DNA from: Pseudomonadales bacterium | GTDB taxonomy: Bacteria > Pseudomonadota > Gammaproteobacteria > Pseudomonadales > Azotimanducaceae | Assembly: GCA_041395945.1 (NCBI GenBank) | Contig: JAWKZN010000002.1 | Coordinates: 806,001-870,000 of the forward strand | Length of the DNA stretch: 64,000 bases | Direction of reading: 5' to 3' | In this document: positions 9,013 through 17,431 of the stretch, in pieces | Numbering within the stretch: position 1 is the stretch's first letter | Layout of the letters: every line of letters begins with the position of its first letter | Translations under genes and position numbers: made by a program | The notes under the pieces: model-generated | Seen by the model: only the letters and a program-made list of their open reading frames with translations | The model's database searches: none | Told to the model about the DNA's origin: nothing

Positions 9013-10287
9013 TCAGCGCGAAGCCGCAAGAGCCTGGTCCAGATCCTCGAGAATGTCGTCTATTGCTTCGATACCCACCGACAGGCGAATGGCCTCCGGG
9101 GTGACGCCGACGGCTTTCTGTTCCTGCTCGGTCAACTGCCGATGGGTCGTGGATGCGGGATGGCAGGCCAGCGACTTGGCATCACCGATGTTCACCAGCC
9201 GCTTGAACAGTTTCAGCGCATCATAGAATTTCACCCCGGCTGCAAAGCCACCCTTCACACCGAATGTCATGATGCTCGACGCCCGGCCCTGCATGTAGCG
9301 CCGGGCCAGTTCGTGACAGGCATCGCCCGGTAATCCGGCAAATCTCACCCAGTCGACTGCAGCATGATTCTGCAGATGTTCTGCCACCGCCTGGGCGTTT
9401 TCGCAATGCCGCTCCATGCGCAGCGGCAGGGTCTCGATGCCCTGCAGCAGCTGGAAAGCATTAAACGGCGACAGCGCCGCACCCGTATTGCGCAGCGGTA
9501 CGGTCCGCGCCCGGGCGATGTACGCGGCCGGACCCATGGCCTGGGTGTAAACCACCCCGTGATAAGAAGGCTCAGGGTTATTGATCGCCGTGTAGCGCTG
9601 CGTGTGCTCGGTCCAGGGAAACTTCCCGGAATCGACGATGATCCCACCCAGCGTGGTGCCATGACCGCCCATGTATTTGGTCAGCGAATGCACCACGATG
9701 TCGACTCCGTGGTCCACCGGCTTCAGCAGCACCGGGGTGGCCACGGTGTTGTCCGCAATCGTTACCACACCGTGGCTGCGCGCCATGGCGGCAACCGCAG
9801 CGATATCGACAATGTTTCCCGCCGGATTGCCGATGGTCTCGAAGAAGATCGCCCTGGTGCGATCATCGATCAGTTTCTCGAGCGCCTGTACCGAATCGTT
9901 CTCCGCAAAACGTACCTCGATACCCTGCCTCGGTAACATGTGCGCGAACAGCGTGTAGGTACCACCGTAGAGCTGCGGCACGGTGACGATATTGTCACCG
10001 GTCTCGGCAAGATTGAGGATCGCATAGTTGATTGCCGCGCTGCCTGCAGAGACCGCCAGAGCGCCGATGCCTTTTTCCAGCGCAGCCACGCGCTGCTCGA
10101 GCACATCGCAGGTCGGGTTCATGATCCGTGAGTAGATGTTTCCAGGGACCGCCAGATTGAACAGGTCCGCGCCGTGCTGGGCATTGTCGAACTCGTATGC
10201 GACTGTCTGGTAAATGGGTGTGGCGACCGCGTGGGTGGTTGGTTCGGTCTGATAACCGGCGTGCACGGCCAGGGTTTCGTCTTTCAC
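9013..10287 (-). CDS. metY: O-acetylhomoserine sulfhydrylase-type PLP enzyme (Cys/Met metabolism family)
   Basis: 424 residues from a GTG at 10287 that has GAGGA at good distance; the longer frame upstream has no family similarity. The start KDETLAVHAGY, the substrate/PLP region SRIMNPTCDVLE and the Schiff-base lysine Lys204 in HSLTKYMGGHG are typical of the MetY branch, as is the roughly 425-residue length. The family makes homocysteine from O-acetylhomoserine and sulfide in the cytoplasm. The enzyme runs towards the PQQ dehydrogenase gene, ending 19 bases from it. The IS element sits 153 bases upstream of its start and may have separated it from its original upstream DNA. Confidence 0.9.
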   Translation of the reverse strand: MKDETLAVHAGYQTEPTTHAVATPIYQTVAYEFDNAQHGADLFNLAVPGNIYSRIMNPTCDVLEQRVAALEKGIGALAVSAGSAAINYAILNLAETGDNIVTVPQLYGGTYTLFAHMLPRQGIEVRFAENDSVQALEKLIDDRTRAIFFETIGNPAGNIVDIAAVAAMARSHGVVTIADNTVATPVLLKPVDHGVDIVVHSLTKYMGGHGTTLGGIIVDSGKFPWTEHTQRYTAINNPEPSYHGVVYTQAMGPAAYIARARTVPLRNTGAALSPFNAFQLLQGIETLPLRMERHCENAQAVAEHLQNHAAVDWVRFAGLPGDACHELARRYMQGRASSIMTFGVKGGFAAGVKFYDALKLFKRLVNIGDAKSLACHPASTTHRQLTEQEQKAVGVTPEAIRLSVGIEAIDDILEDLDQALAASR

Positions 10288-10440
10288 GGCAGATCCTCGT
10301 AAGCGTGGGAACCGGGGATTGTGCCGGACCTGCGTGGCGGGGGCGAGTGATTCGCTGCCGAACACTGCAACAAACCCCTTGCGGCGCCCTGCCCGCGGTA
10401 ATGAATCAGCAATGGCACTGATCGCCAAACAGGCTGCTAG
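10288..10440. other. Intergenic region upstream of metY, ending at the IS target site
   Basis: 153 bases with no gene. It should hold the metY promoter on the minus strand. The last four bases, CTAG at 10437-10440, are the left copy of the IS target duplication. No riboswitch-like fold was recognised by eye. Confidence 0.4.
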
Positions 10441-10456
10441 GGAACCTCTGCACAAG
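10441..10456 (+). repeat. Left terminal inverted repeat of the IS5-family element
   Basis: GGAACCTCTGCACAAG; the first 14 bases are the exact reverse complement of the right end, bordered by target duplication CTAG. Confidence 0.92.
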
Positions 10457-10508
10457 TGCGTGCGGATGATTGATAATTCTCGCCAGGTTGTCGAGGTATT
10501 GGGAACTG

Positions 10509-11471
10509 ATGAAGCAGACGACATTTGCATCGGCGGCGTGGGATCGCAAAGGCAAGTTGACGCGCCGCGAGCGGTTTCTCAGGGAGATGGACGCGGTGAT
10601 CCCCTGGGCGCGGTTGATGAGCTTGATCGAGCCTCACTATCCGAAGGCGGGTGCTGGTCGGCATCCCCATCCACTGGAACGGATGCTGCGTGTCTACTTC
10701 ATGCAGAACTGGTTCAACCTGTCGGACCCGCAAGCTGAGGACTCGCTGTACGACAGCGAGTCGATGCGGCGCTTCGCCGGGATCGAGCTCGCGGAAGATA
10801 AGATTCCGGACGAGTCGACGATCCTGCGGTTCCGGCATCTGCTGGAAGCCCATGATCTGACCGAGGCAATCTTCAACGAGGTGCGCAGCTTGCTCGAGGA
10901 ACGGCATTTGCTGGTGAAGAGCGGGACCATCGTGGATGCCACGGTCATTGCCGCGCCGCCGTCGACGAAGAACGCCCAGAAGGCGCGCGATCCGGAGATG
11001 CGACAGGGCCGTAAGGGTAAGGACTGGCACTTCGGGATGAAGGCCCATGTCGGCACGGACCGGCGCGGCATCGTCCACAGTCTGACCACGACCCATGCGG
11101 GTGCTGCGGACATCACCCAGCTTCCGGATCTGTTGCATGGACAAGAGCGTGAGATCTTTGGCGACCAAGCCTACTGGAAGGAGGCGGATCGGCAGGCGGC
11201 CCTTGAGCGGGGTATCCGCTACCGGGTCAACCGTCGCGGCACCAAGCAGCGCCCGTTGACCGAGCACCAACGCTACCTCAACCGATGCCGTTCGAAGGCG
11301 CGAGCCCGAGGCGAGCACGCGTTCCATGTCGTCAAACGGCTGTGGGGCTTCAGCAAGGTTCGTTATCGCGGTTTGGCGAAGAACACGGTCCGGCTCTACA
11401 CCGCGTTTGCGCTGGCCAACTTGTACATGCTCAGACGCAGGTTGTTGCCACGGGAGTGGTGTCTCTCGTGA
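10509..11471 (+). CDS. IS5-family DDE transposase
   Basis: 320 residues from the ATG at 10509 (KQTTFASAAWDRKGK); a TTG at 10470 is a longer but less likely start. The N-terminal DUF772-like region (RHPHPLERMLRVYFMQNW...DSLYDSESMRRFAGI) is typical of IS5 transposases. The catalytic triad is visible as Asp in TIVDATVI, Asp in IFGDQAYW and Glu in RARGEHAFHVVKR. It cuts and joins the ends of its own element. The reading frame is intact, so the copy is probably active. Confidence 0.95.
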   Translation: MKQTTFASAAWDRKGKLTRRERFLREMDAVIPWARLMSLIEPHYPKAGAGRHPHPLERMLRVYFMQNWFNLSDPQAEDSLYDSESMRRFAGIELAEDKIPDESTILRFRHLLEAHDLTEAIFNEVRSLLEERHLLVKSGTIVDATVIAAPPSTKNAQKARDPEMRQGRKGKDWHFGMKAHVGTDRRGIVHSLTTTHAGAADITQLPDLLHGQEREIFGDQAYWKEADRQAALERGIRYRVNRRGTKQRPLTEHQRYLNRCRSKARARGEHAFHVVKRLWGFSKVRYRGLAKNTVRLYTAFALANLYMLRRRLLPREWCLS

Positions 11472-11590
11472 ACGGGATGATGGCCCGGAAGAGGCCGAAA
11501 ACGGCCTCCAACAGAGCTTAACTGCGCGTTTTCCGCCTGAATTGCTGATGCTTCGAGCTAAATTCATCATTCCGGACCTCTACACACCTG

Positions 11591-11606
11591 CCTGTGCAGA
11601 GGTTCC
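11591..11606 (-). repeat. Right terminal inverted repeat of the IS5-family element
   Basis: Bases 11593-11606 are the exact reverse complement of 10441-10454. The following CTAG (11607-11610) is the right copy of the target duplication. Confidence 0.92.
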
Positions 11607-11648
11607 CTAGAGTATCCGCTGTCCGCGAATCACCAGAAGGAAGTTGCC

Positions 11649-14372
11649 ATGTCCATCCGGAACCTCGATGCGCTCTACAGACCCAGGTCGGTTGCGCTCA
11701 TCGGCGCCAGCAGACGCCCCGGGTCCATCGGTTCCGTGGTCGCGCGCAATCTGCTGCACTCGGGATTCGATGGCCCGATTCTTCCGATACATCCGCGGCA
11801 TCAGGCGATCGAAGGTGTGCTTGCCTATCCGGATGTCGCCAGCCTGCCGGTCACACCGGATCTTGCCGTCATCGCAACCCCCGCGGCGACCGTGCCCGGG
11901 CTGGTCGCCCAGCTCGGTGAGCGCGGTACCCGGGCGGTGGTGGTGATCAGTGCCGGATTCGGCACGCAACAGACTCTTGACGGAAAGAGTCTCAAGCAGG
12001 CCCTGCTGGATGCATCGAGACCCCATCTGCTGCGCATCGTCGGTCCCAACACCCTGGGGATTCTCTCGCCCAACCACGCGCTGAACGCGAGCTTCGCGCA
12101 CCTGTCTCCGGATCCGGGTCATCTTGCCTTCGTGACTCAATCCGGCGCCATTGTTACCTCAGTCATCGACTGGGCGAAGTCCCGGGGCATCGGTTTCTCC
12201 CACCTGGTCTCCCTGGGAGATATGGCGGACGTCGATTTCGGTGACATGCTCGACTATCTGGCAGCCGATCCGAAGACCAGTGCCATCATGCTCTACATCG
12301 AAGGCATCAGGCATACGCGGAAGTTCATGTCCGCCGCCCGGGCCGCATCACGGGTGAAGCCCGTCATCGTCGTCAAGGCCGGACGTCACCCCGAAGGGGC
12401 CAGAGCAGCAGCCTCCCATACCGGTGCGCTGGCTGGTGCCGACGCCGTGTACGATGCCGCCTTCCGCAGGGCCGGCATGCTGCGCGTCACCAGTCTCGAA
12501 CAGCTGTTCACCGCAACAGAGACCCTCGCCGATGTGAAACGACCGCGCGGTGACCGGCTCGCCATCATCACCAATGGCGGCGGCATGGGTGTGCTGGCAA
12601 CCGATGAGCTGCTGCTCCAGGGCGGTCGCCTGGCAACGCTGTCAGATGCGGCTGTGACAGCGCTCAACGGGGTGCTGCCCGTCATCTGGTCGAAGCGCAA
12701 TCCCGTCGACATCATCGGCGATGCCCCTCCCGAGCGGCTCGCCGAAGCAGTTCGCGTTCTCCTCGAACATGCGGCCGATTTCGACGCCCTGCTGATTCTC
12801 AACTGTCCCACGGCAGTTGCCTCGGCCAGAGACTGCGCCGAAGCGGTGGTGACAGCGACACAGGGTGCCCGGGCCGGCATTCCGCTACTGACCGCCTGGG
12901 TTGGCGAGGAAACCGCCCGCCACGGGCGCAGCGTGCTGAACGATGCCGGTATCGCCACCTACGACACACCGGGACACGCAGTCAGCGCTTTCATGCAGCT
13001 GGTGAACTACGATCGCAATCAGCGTCTGCTCATGGAAGTGCCGCCCTCTGTTCCCGTCGAATTCGAACCCGACATCGACAGAGTCACCGGAGTACTCGAC
13101 AGGCAATCCGGAACAGGTGCCGACCTGTGGCTGTCCGAAGCGGATGCGAAGGAGATCCTCGAAGCCTACGGCATACCTGTAGTGCAGACTTATGTGGTGA
13201 CCACGCCGGAACAGGCCGGCCGCGTTGCCGAAGACATCGCCGGACCGGTCGCTCTGAAAATTCTTTCCGCCGATATCACACACAAATCGGACTCCGGCGG
13301 AGTGATCCTAGATCTCCAGGGGGCAGATGCGACCACCCGGGCCGCCGAGCGGATGCAGACCCAGATCGCCAGCGCCATACCCGAAGCCGTGCTCTCCGGT
13401 TTCACAGTGCAACCGATGATCCATCGGCCAGGCGCGCATGAACTGATCGTAGGCATGCACCTGGATGAGCAGTTCGGACCGGTGCTGCTTTTCGGACAGG
13501 GCGGTACCGCGGTAGAAGTCATCAATGATCGGGCTCTCGGACTGCCGCCATTGAACATGCGTCTGGCCCGGGATCTGATCGAGAACACCCGGGTGTCGCG
13601 ACTGCTTCACGGCTACCGCAACCGTCCCGCCGCAGATATGGACGCCATCGCCATGGTGCTGCTGCGTCTCTCACAGCTCGTTGTGGATTTCCCCGAGCTG
13701 GTCAGTCTGGATATCAATCCCCTGCTCGCGGATGAGCGCGGCGTGATCGCGCTGGACGCCCGCATCCTGCTGGCTTTCGAAAGACGTTCCGGGCATTCGA
13801 ACCCGTTTCAGGGCACCGATCATCTGGCCATCCGTCCCTATCCGAAAACACTCGAGACAACGCTCACCCTGGACAGCGGCAGAACCTTTCATGTGCGGCC
13901 GATCCTGCCGGAGGACGAACCCGCACTGCTCGCCAGTTTCCGTAATCTCAACCCGGAGGAAATCCGCTTCCGGTTCTTAAGCCCGATGAAAGCACTGACT
14001 CATCAGCTGGCCGCCCGCCTGACCCAGATCGACTTCGATCGCGAAATGGCCCTGGTGCTGACCCTGCCTGGCACACCGGGCACCACGGAGATCTATGGAG
14101 TCGTGAGAATCGCAGCGGATCCTGACAACGAGCAGGCGGAATTCGCCGTGATCATACGACATGATGTCACCGGACTGGGTCTGGGCACCCGGCTCATGCA
14201 GCAGATCATCGCCTATGCGCGCTCCCGCGGTATCCACAGCCTGTGGGGCATCACCCTCAAGGACAACAGGGCGATGCGCGGACTCGCAAAGATGCTGCAG
14301 TTCACGGAGCAGCAGGATCCGGATGATTCAACACTGGTGAGGATGTCGCTGGATCTGACGGTCAGCGAATAG
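11649..14372 (+). CDS. ADP-forming acyl-CoA synthetase (acetate-CoA ligase) fused to a GNAT acetyltransferase domain
   Basis: 907 residues, preceded by AGGAAG. Residues 1-450 form the CoA-binding and ligase-CoA (alpha-like) part, with His257 in ASHTGALAG in the position of the phosphorylated His of archaeal ADP-forming acetyl-CoA synthetase. Residues about 490-710 are the ATP-grasp (beta-like) part, with SEADAKEILEAYGIPV and KSDSGGVILDL. Residues about 745-907 are a GNAT domain (GLGLGTRLMQQIIAYARSRG). The architecture is shared with Pat/PatZ lysine acetyltransferases, in which the synthetase part senses acyl-CoA. Because the catalytic His is kept here, a working ligase is possible; either role, or both, would fit. 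The IS element lies 38 bases upstream of the start codon and may influence its expression. Confidence 0.9.
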   Translation: MSIRNLDALYRPRSVALIGASRRPGSIGSVVARNLLHSGFDGPILPIHPRHQAIEGVLAYPDVASLPVTPDLAVIATPAATVPGLVAQLGERGTRAVVVISAGFGTQQTLDGKSLKQALLDASRPHLLRIVGPNTLGILSPNHALNASFAHLSPDPGHLAFVTQSGAIVTSVIDWAKSRGIGFSHLVSLGDMADVDFGDMLDYLAADPKTSAIMLYIEGIRHTRKFMSAARAASRVKPVIVVKAGRHPEGARAAASHTGALAGADAVYDAAFRRAGMLRVTSLEQLFTATETLADVKRPRGDRLAIITNGGGMGVLATDELLLQGGRLATLSDAAVTALNGVLPVIWSKRNPVDIIGDAPPERLAEAVRVLLEHAADFDALLILNCPTAVASARDCAEAVVTATQGARAGIPLLTAWVGEETARHGRSVLNDAGIATYDTPGHAVSAFMQLVNYDRNQRLLMEVPPSVPVEFEPDIDRVTGVLDRQSGTGADLWLSEADAKEILEAYGIPVVQTYVVTTPEQAGRVAEDIAGPVALKILSADITHKSDSGGVILDLQGADATTRAAERMQTQIASAIPEAVLSGFTVQPMIHRPGAHELIVGMHLDEQFGPVLLFGQGGTAVEVINDRALGLPPLNMRLARDLIENTRVSRLLHGYRNRPAADMDAIAMVLLRLSQLVVDFPELVSLDINPLLADERGVIALDARILLAFERRSGHSNPFQGTDHLAIRPYPKTLETTLTLDSGRTFHVRPILPEDEPALLASFRNLNPEEIRFRFLSPMKALTHQLAARLTQIDFDREMALVLTLPGTPGTTEIYGVVRIAADPDNEQAEFAVIIRHDVTGLGLGTRLMQQIIAYARSRGIHSLWGITLKDNRAMRGLAKMLQFTEQQDPDDSTLVRMSLDLTVSE

Positions 14373-14854
14373 CGCGACAGCAGAACTATCGGAACCAGAT
14401 AAAACACCGTGATCCCGATGCCATCCGTGAACGCGAGACGAAACAGCGTGTCCGCATCGATTTCCCCAGGCCGGGTACCGCGGGGAAAACGCACCACGAT
14501 GCCGAAGACCCTGTAGTTCGACAGCACCAGAAGACCATTTTCGTTCTCAGCTGTGGCCGGAAAAACGAAGCTGTACATGAGAAAGATGAAGATGATGCCG
14601 CCAACCCAGCCCACCATGATTCGACAGGTGATGATCGACGTGCGCTCCCGATAGTCTTCAGACAATTCTGCCGCTACCGCATTCCAGGGCACAGCGAAAG
14701 AGGTGAACGCCACCCGGACACCCAGTGTAAAGACCAGCATCCAGCCGGTAAGAAAGGTGACCGACGCGCCCTCCGGTGGACTCAACAGAAAATACATCGA
14801 CACGCAGACCCACAGTTTGATGCTGACCGGTACAGCCCTGACGTGGGCGGGCAC
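14373..14854 (-). pseudogene. Remnant of a GPH/MelB-type (MFS) sugar:cation symporter
   Basis: The minus-strand frame starts in the middle of a transporter, with hydrophobic helices and the family loop FAVPWNAVAAELSEDYRERT, and continues to about SNYRVFGIVV. It then jumps to a stretch resembling a C-terminal helix (ITVFYLVPIVLLSRYSLT). The first two transmembrane segments and the central part of the usual 12-helix protein are missing, and the frame runs into the end of the acyl-CoA synthetase gene on the other strand. The best reading is a truncated, internally deleted gene rather than a working transporter. Confidence 0.6.
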
Positions 14855-14921
14855 GTCGGAAATTTACTTCCATGGAGTTGTTACCGGCTGGTGGACGGGG
14901 CGCAGACCTGAGATCAACCGA

Positions 14922-15743
14922 CTACGGATGTTCGTGTATCAGATACTGCCGGTCAGGATCGTTCTGTGGTGCAGGCGAGTCTCCGTCCCCCTGCAATGTC
15001 ATGGCGCCATCGAGCGCGTACTGCAGGATGTAGGACTTGCGAACTGCATCTGTCAGATTCGGCCCGGTGCGGTGGGGTGTGAGAGAAGAGAACACGACCA
15101 CGTCTCCGGCACGTGCCGGTACCGCCACGGCACTTTGCGGCGATGTCAGGCACTCCCTGCCGAGTGGGGCGTTTCTGTGCAGCAGCGTGCCGTAGCGGTG
15201 CAGGCCCGGGACCACCCACGGACAGCCATTGTCGAGCGTGGCATCTGTCAGGGCGACCCAGCAGGTCAGATACTGCTGAGGCCGGGTGAAGGTGTAGCCA
15301 TTGTCCTGATGCCAGGGAAATTCGTCCGGATTACCGGGTTTCTTGTAAACGGCCTGATCCCAGTAGAGACGACAGGGTGTGCCCATGGTGTCGTGGCACA
15401 GTTCCTGGAAAACCGGATGGCGACTGAAAGCCTTGAGTACTGCAGAACGCAGCACCAGATGAATGGTAAACGTGATGGCATCTGCCCGGGCGATGTAGAG
15501 CTTGCCGCCAAATCGGTCACGCAGCATCTGTGTGTATTCCGCTTCGATAGGATCGATGGCATGGATCACCGCCTCCATCTCTTCTGGCGTAAAGGCGTTT
15601 TCGACCAGCACAAAGCCTTCTTCGTCATACTGGCGTGCCTGAGCTGCGCTCAGCCGTCGATAGGGACCATCGCAGGTCTGCCATCCGAAATCCCTGTTGC
15701 GGGGGTCCAGTTCGAAGTTGCGATCAATCCGATTCGTGTGCAT
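14922..15743 (-). CDS. Phytanoyl-CoA dioxygenase (PhyH) family Fe(II)/2-oxoglutarate oxygenase
   Basis: 273 residues, a normal length. The metal-binding HxD is seen in FPWHQDNGYTF, and the distal His and 2-oxoglutarate-binding Arg in SSLTPHRTGPN with RKSYILQYA. The N-terminal motif YDEEGFVLVENAFTPEEM is the usual PhyH opening. It should be a cytoplasmic non-heme iron hydroxylase; substrates in this family range from acyl-CoA esters to natural products and cannot be read here. It is divergent from the sulfatase gene, with a 134-base spacer between them. Confidence 0.9.
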   Translation of the reverse strand: MHTNRIDRNFELDPRNRDFGWQTCDGPYRRLSAAQARQYDEEGFVLVENAFTPEEMEAVIHAIDPIEAEYTQMLRDRFGGKLYIARADAITFTIHLVLRSAVLKAFSRHPVFQELCHDTMGTPCRLYWDQAVYKKPGNPDEFPWHQDNGYTFTRPQQYLTCWVALTDATLDNGCPWVVPGLHRYGTLLHRNAPLGRECLTSPQSAVAVPARAGDVVVFSSLTPHRTGPNLTDAVRKSYILQYALDGAMTLQGDGDSPAPQNDPDRQYLIHEHP

Positions 15744-15877
15744 CGATTACCGTACTGGTATCAGGACGCCCTATGCATAGTAAAATACTCTCCGGCCAGC
15801 GACCAGCGAGTCGATGAGTCAGATTTCAGGAGCAGACACACGCGGAAGCATAACGTCTCCAGCAGGGCAGATTACTG
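15744..15877. other. Divergent promoter region between PhyH and sulfatase genes
   Basis: 134 bases with no gene, more AT-rich around 15773-15790, where a TATGCATA palindrome lies next to AAAATACT. It must hold the promoters for both divergent genes; no regulator site was identified with confidence. Confidence 0.4.
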
Positions 15878-17335
15878 ATGCGCATCCTCTATATCGACAT
15901 CGACACGCTGCGCCCCGACCACCTGGGCTGCTACGGGTATCACCGTGCCACGAGCCCGAATATCGATGCGCTCGCTCAGAAAAGCGCCGTGTTCAACAAC
16001 GTTCATGCGTCGGATGTGCCCTGTCTGCCAAGCCGGACCGCCTTACTTACCGGAAGATTTGGTATCCACAACGGGGTCGTCAACCACGGCGGCACCGATG
16101 CCGATCCAGTGATTGACGGCGCCGGACGGGAATTCTGGTCCAGGCTGCAGATCGACAGTTTCCCCTCGCGCCTGAAACGCGCCGGTCTGAAAACCACCAG
16201 CATCAGTTCCTTCGCCCAGCGCCATTCCGCCTTCCACTGGTACGCGGGCTTCGACGAGGCCTACAACGTCGGCAAGTACGGACTGGAAACCGCGGATGAG
16301 GTCTTCGCGATCGCCTCGGACTGGCTCCAGCGCGAGGGTGGCCGGGACAACTGGTTTCTCCACGTGCACATGTGGGATCCGCACACGCCCTATCGCGCTC
16401 CGGCCTCCTATGGAGACCCTTTCACCGACGATCCCCTGCCCGAATGGCTGACCGAGCAGGTCCGACAAACCCACTGGGCCGGTTGCGGACCCCACTCCTC
16501 CCGGGAGTGTAATGGCTTCGCGCCGAAACAGAAGCTGCGCGCCCGGTTCCCGAGGCAACCCCAGGAAGCACCGGACATGGCGGCGGTTCGGCAGATGTTC
16601 GATGGCTACGACACCGGCGTACTGATGGCCGACGACTATGTGGGCCGGATCCTGAACCTTCTGGCCGATCTGGGCGTGGAGGAAGAGACCGTTGTCATGC
16701 TGAGTTCAGACCACGGCGAAACCCTTGGTGAACTGAACGTATACGGCGACCATCAGACCGCGGATCAGATCACCACACGGGTGCCGCTGATCCTGCACTG
16801 GCCGGGAAAGGTACCGGTGGGCCGATTCGAAGCGCTGCACTATCAGGTGGATGTTTCCGCCACTCTCCTCGACCTGCTCGGCCAGGAGGTACCCGATTCC
16901 TGGGACGGCCGGAGCTTCGCGAAAGCACTCGAGACGGGTACAGACGGGGGTCGTGACACGCTGGTGCTGTCACAGGCGGCCTGGGCCTGCCAGCGTGGTG
17001 TGCGCTTCGACGACTGGCTCTACCTGAATACCCGTCACGATGCCTTCCACCTGTATCCGGACCACATGCTCTTCAATCTGCGTACCGACCCGCATCAGCA
17101 GCAGGATCTCGCGGAGCAGGAGACAGATCAGCTCACACACGGACAGACACTGCTCGCCGGGTGGCTGGCGGAAAACATCGCCGGTGCAGCGAGAGGGCGC
17201 GATCCCCATGATAATGTCATGAAAGAAGGTGGCCCTTATCATGTGCGCGGCCAGTTACCCGAATACCTGAAACGCCTGCGAGCAACCGACCGGGGCGATC
17301 TCGCCGAGCGTCTGGAGGCAAAGTGGCCACAGTAG
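15878..17335 (+). CDS. Type I sulfatase (alkaline-phosphatase superfamily), cytoplasmic
   Basis: 485 residues. The N terminus (MRILYIDIDTLRPDHLGCYG) supplies the first metal ligands directly, so there is no signal peptide. Cys49 in DVPCLPSRTALLTGR fits the C-x-P-S-R signature whose Cys is converted to formylglycine by a maturation enzyme; no such enzyme is encoded in this window. SSDHGETLGE carries the second Asp-His metal pair. The enzyme would remove sulfate from an organic ester, or could hydrolyse a phosphonate, as some relatives do. The Coq4-like gene follows after 96 bases in the same direction. The substrate is unknown. Confidence 0.9.
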   Translation: MRILYIDIDTLRPDHLGCYGYHRATSPNIDALAQKSAVFNNVHASDVPCLPSRTALLTGRFGIHNGVVNHGGTDADPVIDGAGREFWSRLQIDSFPSRLKRAGLKTTSISSFAQRHSAFHWYAGFDEAYNVGKYGLETADEVFAIASDWLQREGGRDNWFLHVHMWDPHTPYRAPASYGDPFTDDPLPEWLTEQVRQTHWAGCGPHSSRECNGFAPKQKLRARFPRQPQEAPDMAAVRQMFDGYDTGVLMADDYVGRILNLLADLGVEEETVVMLSSDHGETLGELNVYGDHQTADQITTRVPLILHWPGKVPVGRFEALHYQVDVSATLLDLLGQEVPDSWDGRSFAKALETGTDGGRDTLVLSQAAWACQRGVRFDDWLYLNTRHDAFHLYPDHMLFNLRTDPHQQQDLAEQETDQLTHGQTLLAGWLAENIAGAARGRDPHDNVMKEGGPYHVRGQLPEYLKRLRATDRGDLAERLEAKWPQ

Positions 17336-17431
17336 CAGGGTCGCCGCGCAGAAAGCCGATCACCATCGCGCCGGGACTGCTTCCCGACTCGTCCTGAATC
17401 CCGCAGATACACTTCTCACAGGAGCCTCCCC

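Larger units (their letters stand above)
10441..11606 (+). mobile_element. Intact IS5-family (IS5 group) insertion sequence, 1166 bp
   Basis: Terminal inverted repeats start GGAACCTCTGCACA at 10441-10454 and end with the exact complement at 11593-11606. Both ends are flanked by CTAG (10437-10440 and 11607-11610), the 4-bp target duplication characteristic of the IS5 group. A single DDE transposase gene fills most of the element. About 135 bases between the transposase stop and the right end are noncoding. The clean duplication and uninterrupted transposase suggest a recent insertion between metY and the acyl-CoA synthetase gene. Confidence 0.95.

Noticed and set aside
7182..9029. A 615-codon minus-strand open frame
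   Set aside because: It mirrors the PQQ dehydrogenase, which has a convincing signal peptide, Cys pair and heme site. The antisense product has no recognisable domain.
14703..15878. A 391-codon plus-strand open frame across the PhyH gene
   Set aside because: It is antisense to PhyH, whose metal ligands are intact, and runs into the intergenic promoter region without any protein-like pattern.
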